Below, piece after piece: positions 25,832 to 33,944 of a DNA stretch of 64,000 nt. The notes under the pieces were generated by a model. It saw only the letters and a list, made by a program, of their open reading frames with translations, ran no database searches and had not been told where the DNA came from. Numbering within the stretch: the first letter of the stretch is position 1; each line of letters begins with the position of its first letter. This DNA is from Pseudonocardia alaniniphila (GTDB lineage: Bacteria > Actinomycetota > Actinomycetes > Mycobacteriales > Pseudonocardiaceae), in NCBI RefSeq assembly GCF_022524485.1, contig NZ_JAKXMK010000012.1:124001-188000 (forward strand), read 5' to 3'. The position numbers and the translations under genes are program-made.

Positions 25832-26767
25832 ATGACGCACCTGGAGGCCGTGGCGACCTATCTGCCGCCAGAAAGCGTTTCCATCGATGAGGCCCTCGCC
25901 GGCCTCGATATCAGCGAAACGCAGATCCGACTTTTCCAGCGTTTCTACGGATTCTCGCGAATCCGGCGGGAACCGAAGGCCCGGCTGGCCGACCAGATGC
26001 TGTCGACCGCGGCAGGTCTCACGGAGCTGCACGGGCGGGAGAAGGACGTGCGCTATGTCGTGCAGGCGCTCACCCTGCCCGTCGCTGCGCCCTATCCGAG
26101 CAATCCGGTGCACGATGTGCGACGAGCGCTGGGGCTCGACCACGCCGTCACCTTCTGCCTGACCCAGCATGCCTGTGCGACCGGACTGCTCGCCGTCGAC
26201 GTGTGTGGAAAGCTGCTTGCCGCCGACGGCGATCCGAACGCGTTGGCGCTGATCTTCACCGGGGAGAAGGCCTACACCGCCTACTCGCAGAAGTTCATCA
26301 TCGACACCGCGGTGATGGGCGAGGGGATGGCGGCGATCCTGGTTCGCCAGGGTGGCGACCACGACGAGGTCATTTCCTATGTGACCCGCACCCACGGGCA
26401 GTTCAACCAGGCGCCGTGGCTGACGCACGAGCAGGCCAGGGAGTTCGACCAGCTCTATCCCGAGGCCCTCGCCGAGGTGATGCTGGCCGCGATCGAGCAA
26501 GCGGGCCTCACCCTGGCCGACATCACGTTCGTCCTTCCGCATCACGTCAATCACAACTCGTGGAAGAGGCTGTCCAAGCGTATCGAGCTGCCGATGGACA
26601 GGATCTTCCTCGAAAACCTTCCGGAAGTCGGACACTGCTTCTGCGCGGATCCCTTCATCAACTATCTCTCGGTTTCGGAAACTGGACGCCTGCGTCCCGG
26701 CGAGTACTACATGATGGTGTCGGTCGGCCTCGGCGCGACATTCTCCGCGATGGTTTTACGGCACTGA
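25832..26767 (+). CDS. KAS III-like acyl transferase/synthase
   Basis: 311-aa thiolase-fold protein of the FabH type. The nucleophile is Cys115 in TQHACATG; the catalytic His is in VLPHHVNHNSW; the third segment, usually containing GNxxSA, reads GHCFCADPFINY, so the oxyanion Asn is replaced. FabH relatives in antibiotic clusters often act as acyl transferases (CerJ, DpsC) rather than condensing enzymes, and the missing Asn fits that. ATG 25832 has AAGGTGG in front. A second KAS III-like protein without the Cys is encoded three genes later (29759); between them are the genes that load and decarboxylate an amino acid on an ACP. Confidence 0.85.
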   Translation: MTHLEAVATYLPPESVSIDEALAGLDISETQIRLFQRFYGFSRIRREPKARLADQMLSTAAGLTELHGREKDVRYVVQALTLPVAAPYPSNPVHDVRRALGLDHAVTFCLTQHACATGLLAVDVCGKLLAADGDPNALALIFTGEKAYTAYSQKFIIDTAVMGEGMAAILVRQGGDHDEVISYVTRTHGQFNQAPWLTHEQAREFDQLYPEALAEVMLAAIEQAGLTLADITFVLPHHVNHNSWKRLSKRIELPMDRIFLENLPEVGHCFCADPFINYLSVSETGRLRPGEYYMMVSVGLGATFSAMVLRH

Positions 26768-26789
26768 CGAGAATCCTGGAGGACAAACC

Positions 26790-28160
26790 ATGCGGGTACT
26801 GCCGGACAACTTCAACACCAGACTGAAATCGGCGCTGGTGGGTACAGCGGACGCGAGCCTCGTGTTTCTGGGCAACTTCGAGGTCGAAGGCCAGTGGGCG
26901 ATCGGAGAACTCGGCCTGCGTGGCATCGCCTTGGAGACCGGCCGGGCCGTGGTGAACCGAATGGACGAGTTCGCCCTGCTGCTCGCCACCGAGACCGACC
27001 ACGTGGTCCTCAAGCAGGATCCCGACGAAGGCTACCTGGGCTATCTGGCCGACCTCGGGCTGGAACTGCCGCGGATCATCATCCCCGGTCGCCAGGATCC
27101 GCACCGGGTGGTCACCGAGGACGCCCTGGCTGATCCGGCGACGATCACCCGGCTCGCCCAACTGGCGAACGAGGGTTGCTGGCTGTCTCCGCACGGGGTT
27201 TCGACCTTGGAGGAGCAACTTGCGGGGCGATCCGGTCTTCGGCTGGCGGCACCCGGCGCGGCGATCTGCAAGGCGGTCAACAGCAAGATCTACAGCAGGC
27301 GCCTGGCCGATGAGCTCGGTCTGCGGCAGGCGCCGGGCTGGGCGTGCGACACACCGGCTGAACTGGACGAGGCCGTCGCCGGTGCCCGCGCCCTGCTCGC
27401 CGTGGATCGAAAGGTCGTGGTCAAGGACGCGTTCGGCGTCTCGGGCAAGGGCATTGCCGTGATCGAGACCGAGGATCGCCTTGGTCGGCTGCACCGGATG
27501 ATCGCCCGCAGGGCGGCTGAACAGCGGCGGGTCGGCCTGGTGGTGGAGGAGTGGGTCCCCAAGGCCGCCGACCTCAACTACCAGTTCACGGTGAGCCGCG
27601 CCGGCGCGGTCCGTATCGACTTCGTCAAACAGGCGTTGACCGACGGCGGGGTGCACAAAGGGCACCGGTTCCCGGTCTCGCTCACGGCGGCACAACTGGA
27701 CGAACTGGGCGAGGCCGCGCAGCGGATCGGAGGGCGGCTCGCCGGCGACGGCTACTTCGGCGTGGTCGGGGTGGACGCGCTGGTCGATCCGGAGGGCGGC
27801 CTGTTCCCGCTGGTCGAGATCAACGCGCGCAACAACATGTCCACCTACCAGGCCTTGGTCCAGGCGACCTTCGCCGGGGCCGGAAAGGTTGCTCTCGCCA
27901 GGCATTACGTACTCCGGCTGCGGACCGAACTGGCCTTCGACGATCTGCGGCGGCTGCTGCACGGCGTCATGATCGATCGCAACACCGAATGCGGCCTGCT
28001 GGTCAACAACTTCGCCACGGTCAATGCGGCCGGTGCGGTGCGGGGCGCTTCGACCGAGCGGTCGTTCGACGGGCGGTTGTACGGAATGGTGGTCGCCCGG
28101 TCGAGCGATGAACTGACGGCCCTGGACGACGAGATCACGGCCCGCCTCGCGGTCGTGTAG
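26790..28160 (+). CDS. ATP-grasp amino acid:ACP ligase, BtrJ-like
   Basis: 456-aa ATP-grasp enzyme. ATP-binding segments VVVKDAFGVSGKGIAVIE (about residues 210-227), VVEEWVPKAADLNYQF, and the metal-binding end PLVEINARNNMSTYQ near 350 are clear. The next two genes encode a fold-type III PLP decarboxylase and an ACP, giving the same trio as BtrJ-BtrK-BtrI in butirosin biosynthesis, where BtrJ joins glutamate to the ACP BtrI and, after decarboxylation, adds a gamma-glutamyl protecting group. By analogy this enzyme charges the ACP at 29490. Glutamate is the first substrate to test; other amino acids are possible. Strong GGAGG ribosome site. Confidence 0.85.
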   Translation: MRVLPDNFNTRLKSALVGTADASLVFLGNFEVEGQWAIGELGLRGIALETGRAVVNRMDEFALLLATETDHVVLKQDPDEGYLGYLADLGLELPRIIIPGRQDPHRVVTEDALADPATITRLAQLANEGCWLSPHGVSTLEEQLAGRSGLRLAAPGAAICKAVNSKIYSRRLADELGLRQAPGWACDTPAELDEAVAGARALLAVDRKVVVKDAFGVSGKGIAVIETEDRLGRLHRMIARRAAEQRRVGLVVEEWVPKAADLNYQFTVSRAGAVRIDFVKQALTDGGVHKGHRFPVSLTAAQLDELGEAAQRIGGRLAGDGYFGVVGVDALVDPEGGLFPLVEINARNNMSTYQALVQATFAGAGKVALARHYVLRLRTELAFDDLRRLLHGVMIDRNTECGLLVNNFATVNAAGAVRGASTERSFDGRLYGMVVARSSDELTALDDEITARLAVV

Positions 28161-28170
28161 GGAGGTGGTG

Positions 28171-29493
28171 ATGATGACCGAATTCGAAGTGCAGGGAATA
28201 CCTGTGTCGAAACTGGCCCTGGATTACGGCACGCCCCTGTTCGTCTACGACGGTGATGTTCTCGTCGAGCAGTACGAAGGTCTGCGTCGGCGGCTGCATC
28301 CGAAGCTGGAGATGTTCTTCTCGCTCAAGGCCAACCCGAACGTATCGATCTGTGCGCTGTTGCAGTCCATGGGTGCGCGGGCGGAAGTGTCGTCGGCGGC
28401 GGAACTCGTCACCGCCATTCGCGCCGGAGTTCTGCCGGAGGACATCGTCTTCGTCGGCCCGGGCAAGAGTGCCGACGAGCTGGCTGCGTGCCTGGACGAG
28501 GACATCCTCGCCATCGTCTGTGAGTCGCCGGGCGAGCTGGAGCTGATCGACCAGCTAGCTCGGTTACGCGGCAAGGTCGCGCGCGTGGCGCTGCGGATCA
28601 ATCCCGCATTCGCCGTCAAAGGGTCCGGCCTCACCATGGGCGGCAAGCCCAGACAGTTCGGCATCGACGAGGCGCAGCTCAACGAACTCGGGAACGCGGC
28701 GCGGCGATTCCCCGGTGTCCGGTTGATGGGCGTGCACGTGTACATGGGCACGCGCATCCTCGCTGAGGACGTCGTCATCGAGAACACCAGGCGCGTACTG
28801 GATCTGGCTCGGCGGGTGTCGACCCTGTTGGACTTCTCGCTGGAGCTGGTCGACGTCGGCGGTGGTCTCGGGGTGGCGTACTTCGACGGTGAGCGTGACA
28901 TCGATCCGTCGGTGCTGGCTGCGGGGCTCGAGCCGATCATCGCGGAGTTCGCGGCCGCCAGTCCGCGAACCAGGCTCGCGATGGAGCTCGGCCGGTACCT
29001 CACCGCGCGCGCGGGAACGTATGTGGTGCGGGTTCGGTACGTGAAAACGTCACTGGGACAACATTTCGCGATCACCGATGGCGGCACGCACCACCACATG
29101 GCGGCGGTGGGCATCGGTTCGTTCGTCAAGCGGAACTTCCCGATGCGACTGCTCGATGGAGCGGATGCTCCGACCGAGAGCTGGACCGTGACCGGGCCGC
29201 TGTGCACTCCCAACGACACTCTGGCCAAGGGTGTGGCCTTGCCCCCGCTGCGACCGGGGGATCTCCTGGGTGTGCTGCGCTCCGGCGCCTACGGGCCGAC
29301 CGCCTCGCCGGTGCTGTTCCTCGGCCACGGGGCTCCTGCGGAAGTCCTGGTCCATTGCGGTCGGCCATATCTGATCCGTGATCGAGATCGTACCGAGGAT
29401 CTGCTGCGTCCGCAGTATCTGCACGACTTCTCGGCGCTCCGGGTGCCGGATCGTCGGACCGATTCCCCACAACTGAAGGAACTGAAACGATGA
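28171..29493 (+). CDS. PLP-dependent (fold type III) decarboxylase, BtrK-like
   Basis: About 440-aa relative of diaminopimelate and ornithine decarboxylases. PLP lysine in FFSLKANPN near residue 50; glycine loop VDVGGGLGVAYF near 230; MELGRYLTARAG; and the dimer-interface cysteine motif PLCTPNDTLAKG near 350. In the trio with the ATP-grasp ligase and the ACP it should decarboxylate an aminoacyl thioester on the ACP, as BtrK turns glutamyl-BtrI into GABA-BtrI. GTG-GTG-ATG-ATG codons follow each other; the GGAGG at 28161-28165 best serves ATG 28171 or 28174. Four-base overlap with the ACP gene. Confidence 0.87.
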   Translation: MMTEFEVQGIPVSKLALDYGTPLFVYDGDVLVEQYEGLRRRLHPKLEMFFSLKANPNVSICALLQSMGARAEVSSAAELVTAIRAGVLPEDIVFVGPGKSADELAACLDEDILAIVCESPGELELIDQLARLRGKVARVALRINPAFAVKGSGLTMGGKPRQFGIDEAQLNELGNAARRFPGVRLMGVHVYMGTRILAEDVVIENTRRVLDLARRVSTLLDFSLELVDVGGGLGVAYFDGERDIDPSVLAAGLEPIIAEFAAASPRTRLAMELGRYLTARAGTYVVRVRYVKTSLGQHFAITDGGTHHHMAAVGIGSFVKRNFPMRLLDGADAPTESWTVTGPLCTPNDTLAKGVALPPLRPGDLLGVLRSGAYGPTASPVLFLGHGAPAEVLVHCGRPYLIRDRDRTEDLLRPQYLHDFSALRVPDRRTDSPQLKELKR

Positions 29494-29753
29494 ACCAGGC
29501 CGTGAACCAGGTCGTGATCAGCGACAAGGTCGTCGCCGTCATCGCCGGCATGTTCGAGACCTCGCCCGATCTGCTGGAGTGGGACATGCGACTGGTCGAC
29601 GATCTCGGGCTCGATTCGACGAGCGCGCTCGAACTGCTCATGCGGATCGAGGACGAGACGGGAATCGAATTCGACGACGACACCCTGGAGCAGCGGCACT
29701 TCGAGACCGTGGGCTCGCTCGTCGGGTACACGCTCGACCAACTGAAAGGCTAG
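29490..29753 (+). CDS. Acyl carrier protein, BtrI-like role
   Basis: 87-aa acidic ACP with the attachment motif GLDSTSALEL (Ser43). Its sequence is of the PKS/FAS type, unlike the PCP at 16641, so the operon contains two separate carrier systems. It overlaps the decarboxylase gene by four bases. Expected cargo: the amino acid loaded by the ATP-grasp ligase and decarboxylated in place, then handed to the KAS III-like pair or another acyl transferase. Confidence 0.9.
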   Translation: MNQAVNQVVISDKVVAVIAGMFETSPDLLEWDMRLVDDLGLDSTSALELLMRIEDETGIEFDDDTLEQRHFETVGSLVGYTLDQLKG

Positions 29754-29758
29754 GCGGC

Positions 29759-30652
29759 ATGCATCCCGCAACGTCCTCCGCACTCCAGGTTGCCGGCACA
29801 CCGACCTTGCGGTTGGCGCGCATCGAGCACAGGCGGTTCGGCCGTGGTGAGCCCTACAGTTCCGAGTTCGTGAACTACTTCGCGGACCTGGCCGGGCAAT
29901 TCGAGAAGCCCTTTCACGAAGAGTACTTCACGGGTGCGGCACCGAACTCATTCACCGACATGATCAGTGAAGTCCTGCCTGCAGTAGTGCACCCGGACGA
30001 AGCTTTCGACCTTGCGCTCATCGCGCATTCCACGCCGGACTCCAGGCCGACCCGGCCTGCTTGCTATCTGTCGAACGTCCTCGCTGGAAACCCCTTGTCC
30101 TTCGCGTTGTCGGAGCAGGGCGTCACGGCGCCGTTCACTGCGATTCGGGTCACCGGCGAATACGCGCGGGACGCGGCGTTCCGGAGAGCGATGGTGATAT
30201 CTCTGGACCAGAGCTTTCTGTGGAACGGCGCCGAGGCGCAATTGCCGGAGGGGACGCGGATGCCGGGCCGTGACTCGGCGGTCGTGTTGGTTCTGGCGCG
30301 CGACGGTGCGCTCGGTTCGATGTCGGTCCGGAACTTCGCCGATGTGGCGGCCGGAGAGGTGTGCCGACTGGTGGCCGAGCAGTTGCGGGACCTCGCCACA
30401 TCCTGGACACCGATGACGACGATCGCCGGAGTCGGAGTCGATCCCGAACTCGCCGAGGATTTCCCGATCCGATGGGCGCCCGAAGATCTGCCCTGCACCG
30501 GGGTGTGGTCGGAGCTCGCCGACGGCCTCGCGCAGTGGACGACGACCGGGCAGCGGGTGGTGTTGGTCGACTATGACCCGATACTGCGTTACCTGTCGCT
30601 CTGCACGGTTGACGTGCCGGGGGCCGAGCCGGGACCGTTGGCAGGGGTGTGA
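29759..30652 (+). CDS. Cys-less KAS III-like partner protein
   Basis: 297-aa protein with no obvious family signature. Its middle part lines up with the KAS III-like protein of the same operon: FALSEQGVTAPFTAIRVTGEY here against FCLTQHACATGLLAVDVCGK there, which puts Val122 in place of the nucleophilic Cys115. The preceding LALIAHSTPD also fits the thiolase fold. It may form a heterodimer with the Cys-bearing protein, as chain-length factors do with ketosynthases, or it may have lost synthase activity and act by binding the ACP. ATG 29759 follows the ACP stop by five bases. It is the last gene of the operon. The fold is inferred by eye and needs a structure prediction. Confidence 0.6.
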   Translation: MHPATSSALQVAGTPTLRLARIEHRRFGRGEPYSSEFVNYFADLAGQFEKPFHEEYFTGAAPNSFTDMISEVLPAVVHPDEAFDLALIAHSTPDSRPTRPACYLSNVLAGNPLSFALSEQGVTAPFTAIRVTGEYARDAAFRRAMVISLDQSFLWNGAEAQLPEGTRMPGRDSAVVLVLARDGALGSMSVRNFADVAAGEVCRLVAEQLRDLATSWTPMTTIAGVGVDPELAEDFPIRWAPEDLPCTGVWSELADGLAQWTTTGQRVVLVDYDPILRYLSLCTVDVPGAEPGPLAGV

Positions 30653-30802
30653 CAGCCGATGCGGCAGCACCATGCCGCCAGCAGGTCCCGGCCGTCCCGA
30701 AAATATGCACGGCCAAGCACGACGATCACCTGTTAAATTAATTTTCGGCGGCCACGAAACTCTTCGCTGCCAAACGTCGAGAGTTGTTGACAGGGGACTG
30801 CG

Positions 30803-31474
30803 ATGACCGAGGTTTCTATCGAGTACGCCCGTGCCGGAATATCTGGCCAATTGGCGTACGCTCTGCTCGTGGAGAACGAGGTTCTGCGGCGGGAACTGGC
30901 GATGGTACTGCGCCGCTTCCCTGCCGTGGACGCCATTCATCAGTGCCCGGACTGGGTTGAGGTGGAGCGGCTGCTGAGTTCGGTGAAGATCGATGTCCTG
31001 ATTCTGACATCCAGCGAAGGGCATCGGCTGCGCGCGTTGGGGTGGCATGACTCGCGACCCAAGGTGCTCATGCTCATCGATGAGGCGCAGGCTGCCGACC
31101 CCGGCCCGCTGGCCGATCTCCCGGTGGACGGATTCCTGTTGCGTCAGCAGTTGTCAGCGCGGTCGCTGCACGATGCGTTGCGCCGAATGAGGAGCGGGGA
31201 GATCCCGATGCCGACCGTGCTCACGAGGCAGTTGCTCGGCCGGGTCGGCGCCCAGTCCGGGAATCTGCGCCCGGTATCTCTCACAGCCCGGGAGAACGAG
31301 ACGCTCGAACTGCTCGCCGAAGGATTGAGCAACAAGCAGATCGCGCGCCGGCTCAGGATTTCCGAGCACGGTGTGAAACGTCTGGTGGGTAGTTTGTTGC
31401 TGAAGCTCGGCTCGCCGAACCGGACGACGGCCGTCGTCACGGCCATGAAATTCGGAATCATCGACGGCGTGTGA
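30803..31474 (+). CDS. LuxR/NarL-type transcriptional regulator
   Basis: 223-aa regulator with a C-terminal LuxR helix-turn-helix (LTARENETLELLAEGLSNKQIARRLRISEHGVKRLVGSLL, about residues 155-195). The N-terminal half is receiver-sized but has no clear phosphorylation pocket. Its upstream spacer (30653-30802) contains a very A/T-rich stretch, GTTAAATTAATTTT near 30732, probably its promoter. The alpha/beta hydrolase gene follows after 9 bases and is likely cotranscribed. Confidence 0.87.
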   Translation: MTEVSIEYARAGISGQLAYALLVENEVLRRELAMVLRRFPAVDAIHQCPDWVEVERLLSSVKIDVLILTSSEGHRLRALGWHDSRPKVLMLIDEAQAADPGPLADLPVDGFLLRQQLSARSLHDALRRMRSGEIPMPTVLTRQLLGRVGAQSGNLRPVSLTARENETLELLAEGLSNKQIARRLRISEHGVKRLVGSLLLKLGSPNRTTAVVTAMKFGIIDGV

Positions 31475-31483
31475 CCGGAGGAG

Positions 31484-32431
31484 ATGGTCGTGGTACTCCA
31501 CCCGCAGACGGAAGCGGTATTGCAGCTGATGACGGCGTCCTACCCCGATATCGGCGCCGGCGTCACCGATGCGGCGGCCGCCCGGCGGGTGCTGAGCCGC
31601 GTCAAGCAGCCACCGGCGCCGCAACTGCCGCGGGTGGAAGACCGGGTGATAGCCGGCCCGCCCGATATCCCGGTGCGGATCTACTGGCCGAGTGTTCAGG
31701 CCGGGCCGCATCCCGTGATCGTTTACTTTCACGGCGGTGGCTTCGTCCTGTGTGGTCTGGACACCCATGATGGTCTCTGCCGGATTCTGGCCTCCGGTGT
31801 TCCGGCGATCGTCATCTCCGTCGATTACCGGCTTTCACCCGAACACAAGTACCCCGCCGCGGTCGCGGACGCCTACCGCGCGGTGTCCTGGACGTACAAG
31901 CATGCGGTCTCGCTCGGCGGTGATCCGAGGCGGATCGTTGCGGCGGGCGACAGCGCGGGCGGGAATCTGGCGACGGTGACCTGTCTGCGGATCCGCGACA
32001 GCGGCGGTCCGCCGGTCGCGTTCCAGCTACTGCTCTACCCGTGGCTGGACTTCCTGGCCGATCTGCCGTCACGCCGGGAGAACGCCGAGGGCTACTACCT
32101 GACCGCGACGCACCTGCGCTGGTTCGAACAGCAGTATCTGAACGAGCCCGTCGAGGCGGCCCATCCGTACGTGTCGCCGCTGCGCGCGGAGAATCTGGCC
32201 GATCTGCCACCCGCGATGGTGCTCACCGCGGAATTCGATCCGCTCCGGGACGAGGGCGAAGCCTACGGTTCTCGGCTGGCCGCGGCCGGTGTGCCTGTAC
32301 AGGTTCACCGAGCCGATGGCCTGTTCCACTGCTTTCTCGCCATGGTGGACTTCCTGCCGGGCGCCCGGGAGGCGGCTGAGACCGTATGCGCGGCAGTGCG
32401 TTCGGCGGTCGGCCCGCACCTGCACGACTAG
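31484..32431 (+). CDS. Alpha/beta hydrolase of the hormone-sensitive lipase family
   Basis: 315-aa esterase or amidase. It has the HSL oxyanion motif YFHGGGFVLCG near residues 82-92, the nucleophile elbow GDSAGGN near 155, Asp in TAEFDPLRDEG near 250 and His in DGLFHCF near 282. No signal peptide. The ATG at 31484 lies only two bases from the GGAGG; the in-frame GTG at 31490 is better placed and may be the real start. Possible tasks are removal of a protecting acyl group or product release; the substrate cannot be read. Its stop codon overlaps that of the convergent LuxR gene in a shared CTAG. Confidence 0.88.
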   Translation: MVVVLHPQTEAVLQLMTASYPDIGAGVTDAAAARRVLSRVKQPPAPQLPRVEDRVIAGPPDIPVRIYWPSVQAGPHPVIVYFHGGGFVLCGLDTHDGLCRILASGVPAIVISVDYRLSPEHKYPAAVADAYRAVSWTYKHAVSLGGDPRRIVAAGDSAGGNLATVTCLRIRDSGGPPVAFQLLLYPWLDFLADLPSRRENAEGYYLTATHLRWFEQQYLNEPVEAAHPYVSPLRAENLADLPPAMVLTAEFDPLRDEGEAYGSRLAAAGVPVQVHRADGLFHCFLAMVDFLPGAREAAETVCAAVRSAVGPHLHD

Positions 32432-33090
32432 CGAGTTTTGTGTAGCTGGAGCACCGTCGTGCGGTGCTCCGCAGCCGAATCCGGTGCCGGCATCAGCAGT
32501 CCCCACCGGCTGGCCAGAGCGACAGCCTCGTGCCGGTTGCGCACACCCATGCGGGCATAGAGGTCGGCGAGCCGACGGAAGATCTCACGCTGCGAATACC
32601 CCTCGTTGCGGGCGAGGCGCACGACCGAAGTGCCCCGGGCGATCGCGCGCAGCCACCGAACCTCGTCGTCGCGAAGGGTCCCGCCCTCGGGACGTTCGAC
32701 AGAGGACTCCGCCAGCGCCCGCACGATCGGAGTCGGGAGCAGGGTCTGTCCGGCGATGGCCGCACGCAGCACCGCGACGATGTCGTCGGGCTTGGAATCC
32801 CACAGCACTCCGGCATGGGCACCGGCTCGCAGCGCGCCGTGGAAGTCCGCGATCGCCGGCGAAACCAGAACCGCCACCACGATCAGGTCCGGGAAGTCCG
32901 CCACAAGCTCGCGGATGGTGTGCATGTCCGCTGTATGGACGGTCACCACAGCGGCATCGATTCGGTCGTAGGGCATCCGGAGATCCGGTGGCTCGGGCTC
33001 GGCGACCGCGAAACCGCCTTGTTCGAGTACGGCCGTCAGCCCGGCGCGGAAGGTCGGAATGCGATCGACGACTGCTACCGTCCCAGTCAC
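32428..33090 (-). CDS. LuxR/NarL-type regulator, leftward operon
   Basis: 220-aa protein. The N-terminus VTGTVAVVDRIPTFRAGLTAVL is receiver-like, with one Asp where a true receiver has an acidic pair. The C-terminal helix-turn-helix is divergent (LRDDEVRWLRAIARGTSVVRLARNEGYSQREIFRRLADLYARMGVRNRHEAV): the usual T/S-x-x-E start is replaced by DDE, and the region between the helices differs from the other two cluster regulators. Start taken as GTG 33090; in-frame codons further up run into the thioesterase gene and look non-coding. It is the last gene of the leftward unit, 116 bases after the thioesterase, and meets the hydrolase gene tail to tail with overlapping stops. Confidence 0.8.
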   Translation of the reverse strand: MTGTVAVVDRIPTFRAGLTAVLEQGGFAVAEPEPPDLRMPYDRIDAAVVTVHTADMHTIRELVADFPDLIVVAVLVSPAIADFHGALRAGAHAGVLWDSKPDDIVAVLRAAIAGQTLLPTPIVRALAESSVERPEGGTLRDDEVRWLRAIARGTSVVRLARNEGYSQREIFRRLADLYARMGVRNRHEAVALASRWGLLMPAPDSAAEHRTTVLQLHKTR

Positions 33091-33206
33091 AACTCGTCTG
33101 CCTTCGTGGATATCGGTCGCCGAGGCGAGCGTCGGGGTGTCGGTGCGGTTACCGTCTGTGCGCCAGGCCTGCCGAGTCGCATCGCGACCTGCCTGCCGGC
33201 GCGGCG

Positions 33207-33944
33207 TCAAACACTTCTTCGAATACCCGCGCAAAGCGCCTCGAGCAGTTCCGGCGGCGCGTCGAGGAACCGCTCGTGGTGACCGTCGAACCGCTCGAAG
33301 GTGGTGTCGCCGCACATCGACCAACCGGCCATCTGCTCGGGGCGGACCTCGTCGTCGTCGGTCCAGCCGATGGCTGTGATCGGGCAGGTCACCCGGAGGG
33401 GTTCGGGCACGATGTATCGCCGGTTCAACTCGACGTCGGCGCGCAACATCGCGAGGCACACGGCCACCAGCTGGGGGTGCGGGTCCTTGCCCTGGGCGCG
33501 GATCGTGGACTCCAGCTCCGCGGTCAGGGCGGCGTCGTCCATATCCAGCATTCGCCCGACCGGGCCGTCTTGCGGCGCCACTTGCGAGGATACGTACAGA
33601 CATGCCGGCGACGGGCCATCCGCGGCCTGGAGCTGCGTGGTCACGTCGTACGCGATCAGCCCTGACCAGCAGTGACCGAAGAACGCGAAGGGGACGTCCA
33701 GGTAGCGCCCGAGTCCGTCGATCATGTCGTGGGCCAGTTCACCGAAGGTGTCCGGCATCGATTCGCCGAAGCGGGTCAGTCGTCCCGGCAGTTCGACCGG
33801 CAGGAACTCGATGCCGCTCAACCGGTCAGGCCACTTGCCGAACACGCCGGCGCCGTAGCCGGCGTGGGGGAGGCAGAAGACCCGCCCGGCCGCTGCGGGG
33901 GACGGCTGCCGGGGAAGCCAGGCGCCCGCGCCGATGACGGTCAT
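33207..33944 (-). CDS. Type II thioesterase with Cys in the nucleophile position
   Basis: 245-aa alpha/beta hydrolase of the RifR/SrfD type that clears or releases acyl groups from carrier proteins. N-terminus VFCLPHAGYGAGVFGKW and the C-terminal His in FDGHHERFLD are typical. The nucleophile elbow reads FFGHCWSGLIAYD where FGHSMGA is usual, so Cys92 (codon 33669-33671) replaces the serine, and the following Gly is Ser94. Cys-type thioesterases are known where strained rings or amides are formed (obafluorin, sulfazecin), though those are fused domains. The start overlaps the antiporter stop by four bases. Confidence 0.88.
   Translation of the reverse strand: MTVIGAGAWLPRQPSPAAAGRVFCLPHAGYGAGVFGKWPDRLSGIEFLPVELPGRLTRFGESMPDTFGELAHDMIDGLGRYLDVPFAFFGHCWSGLIAYDVTTQLQAADGPSPACLYVSSQVAPQDGPVGRMLDMDDAALTAELESTIRAQGKDPHPQLVAVCLAMLRADVELNRRYIVPEPLRVTCPITAIGWTDDDEVRPEQMAGWSMCGDTTFERFDGHHERFLDAPPELLEALCAGIRRSV

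Noticed and set aside
26790..29493. Lysine/DAP-type primary metabolism pair (ligase plus LysA)
   Set aside because: The coupling to an ACP gene and the BtrK-like CTPND motif fit an ACP-bound pathway better than lysine biosynthesis.
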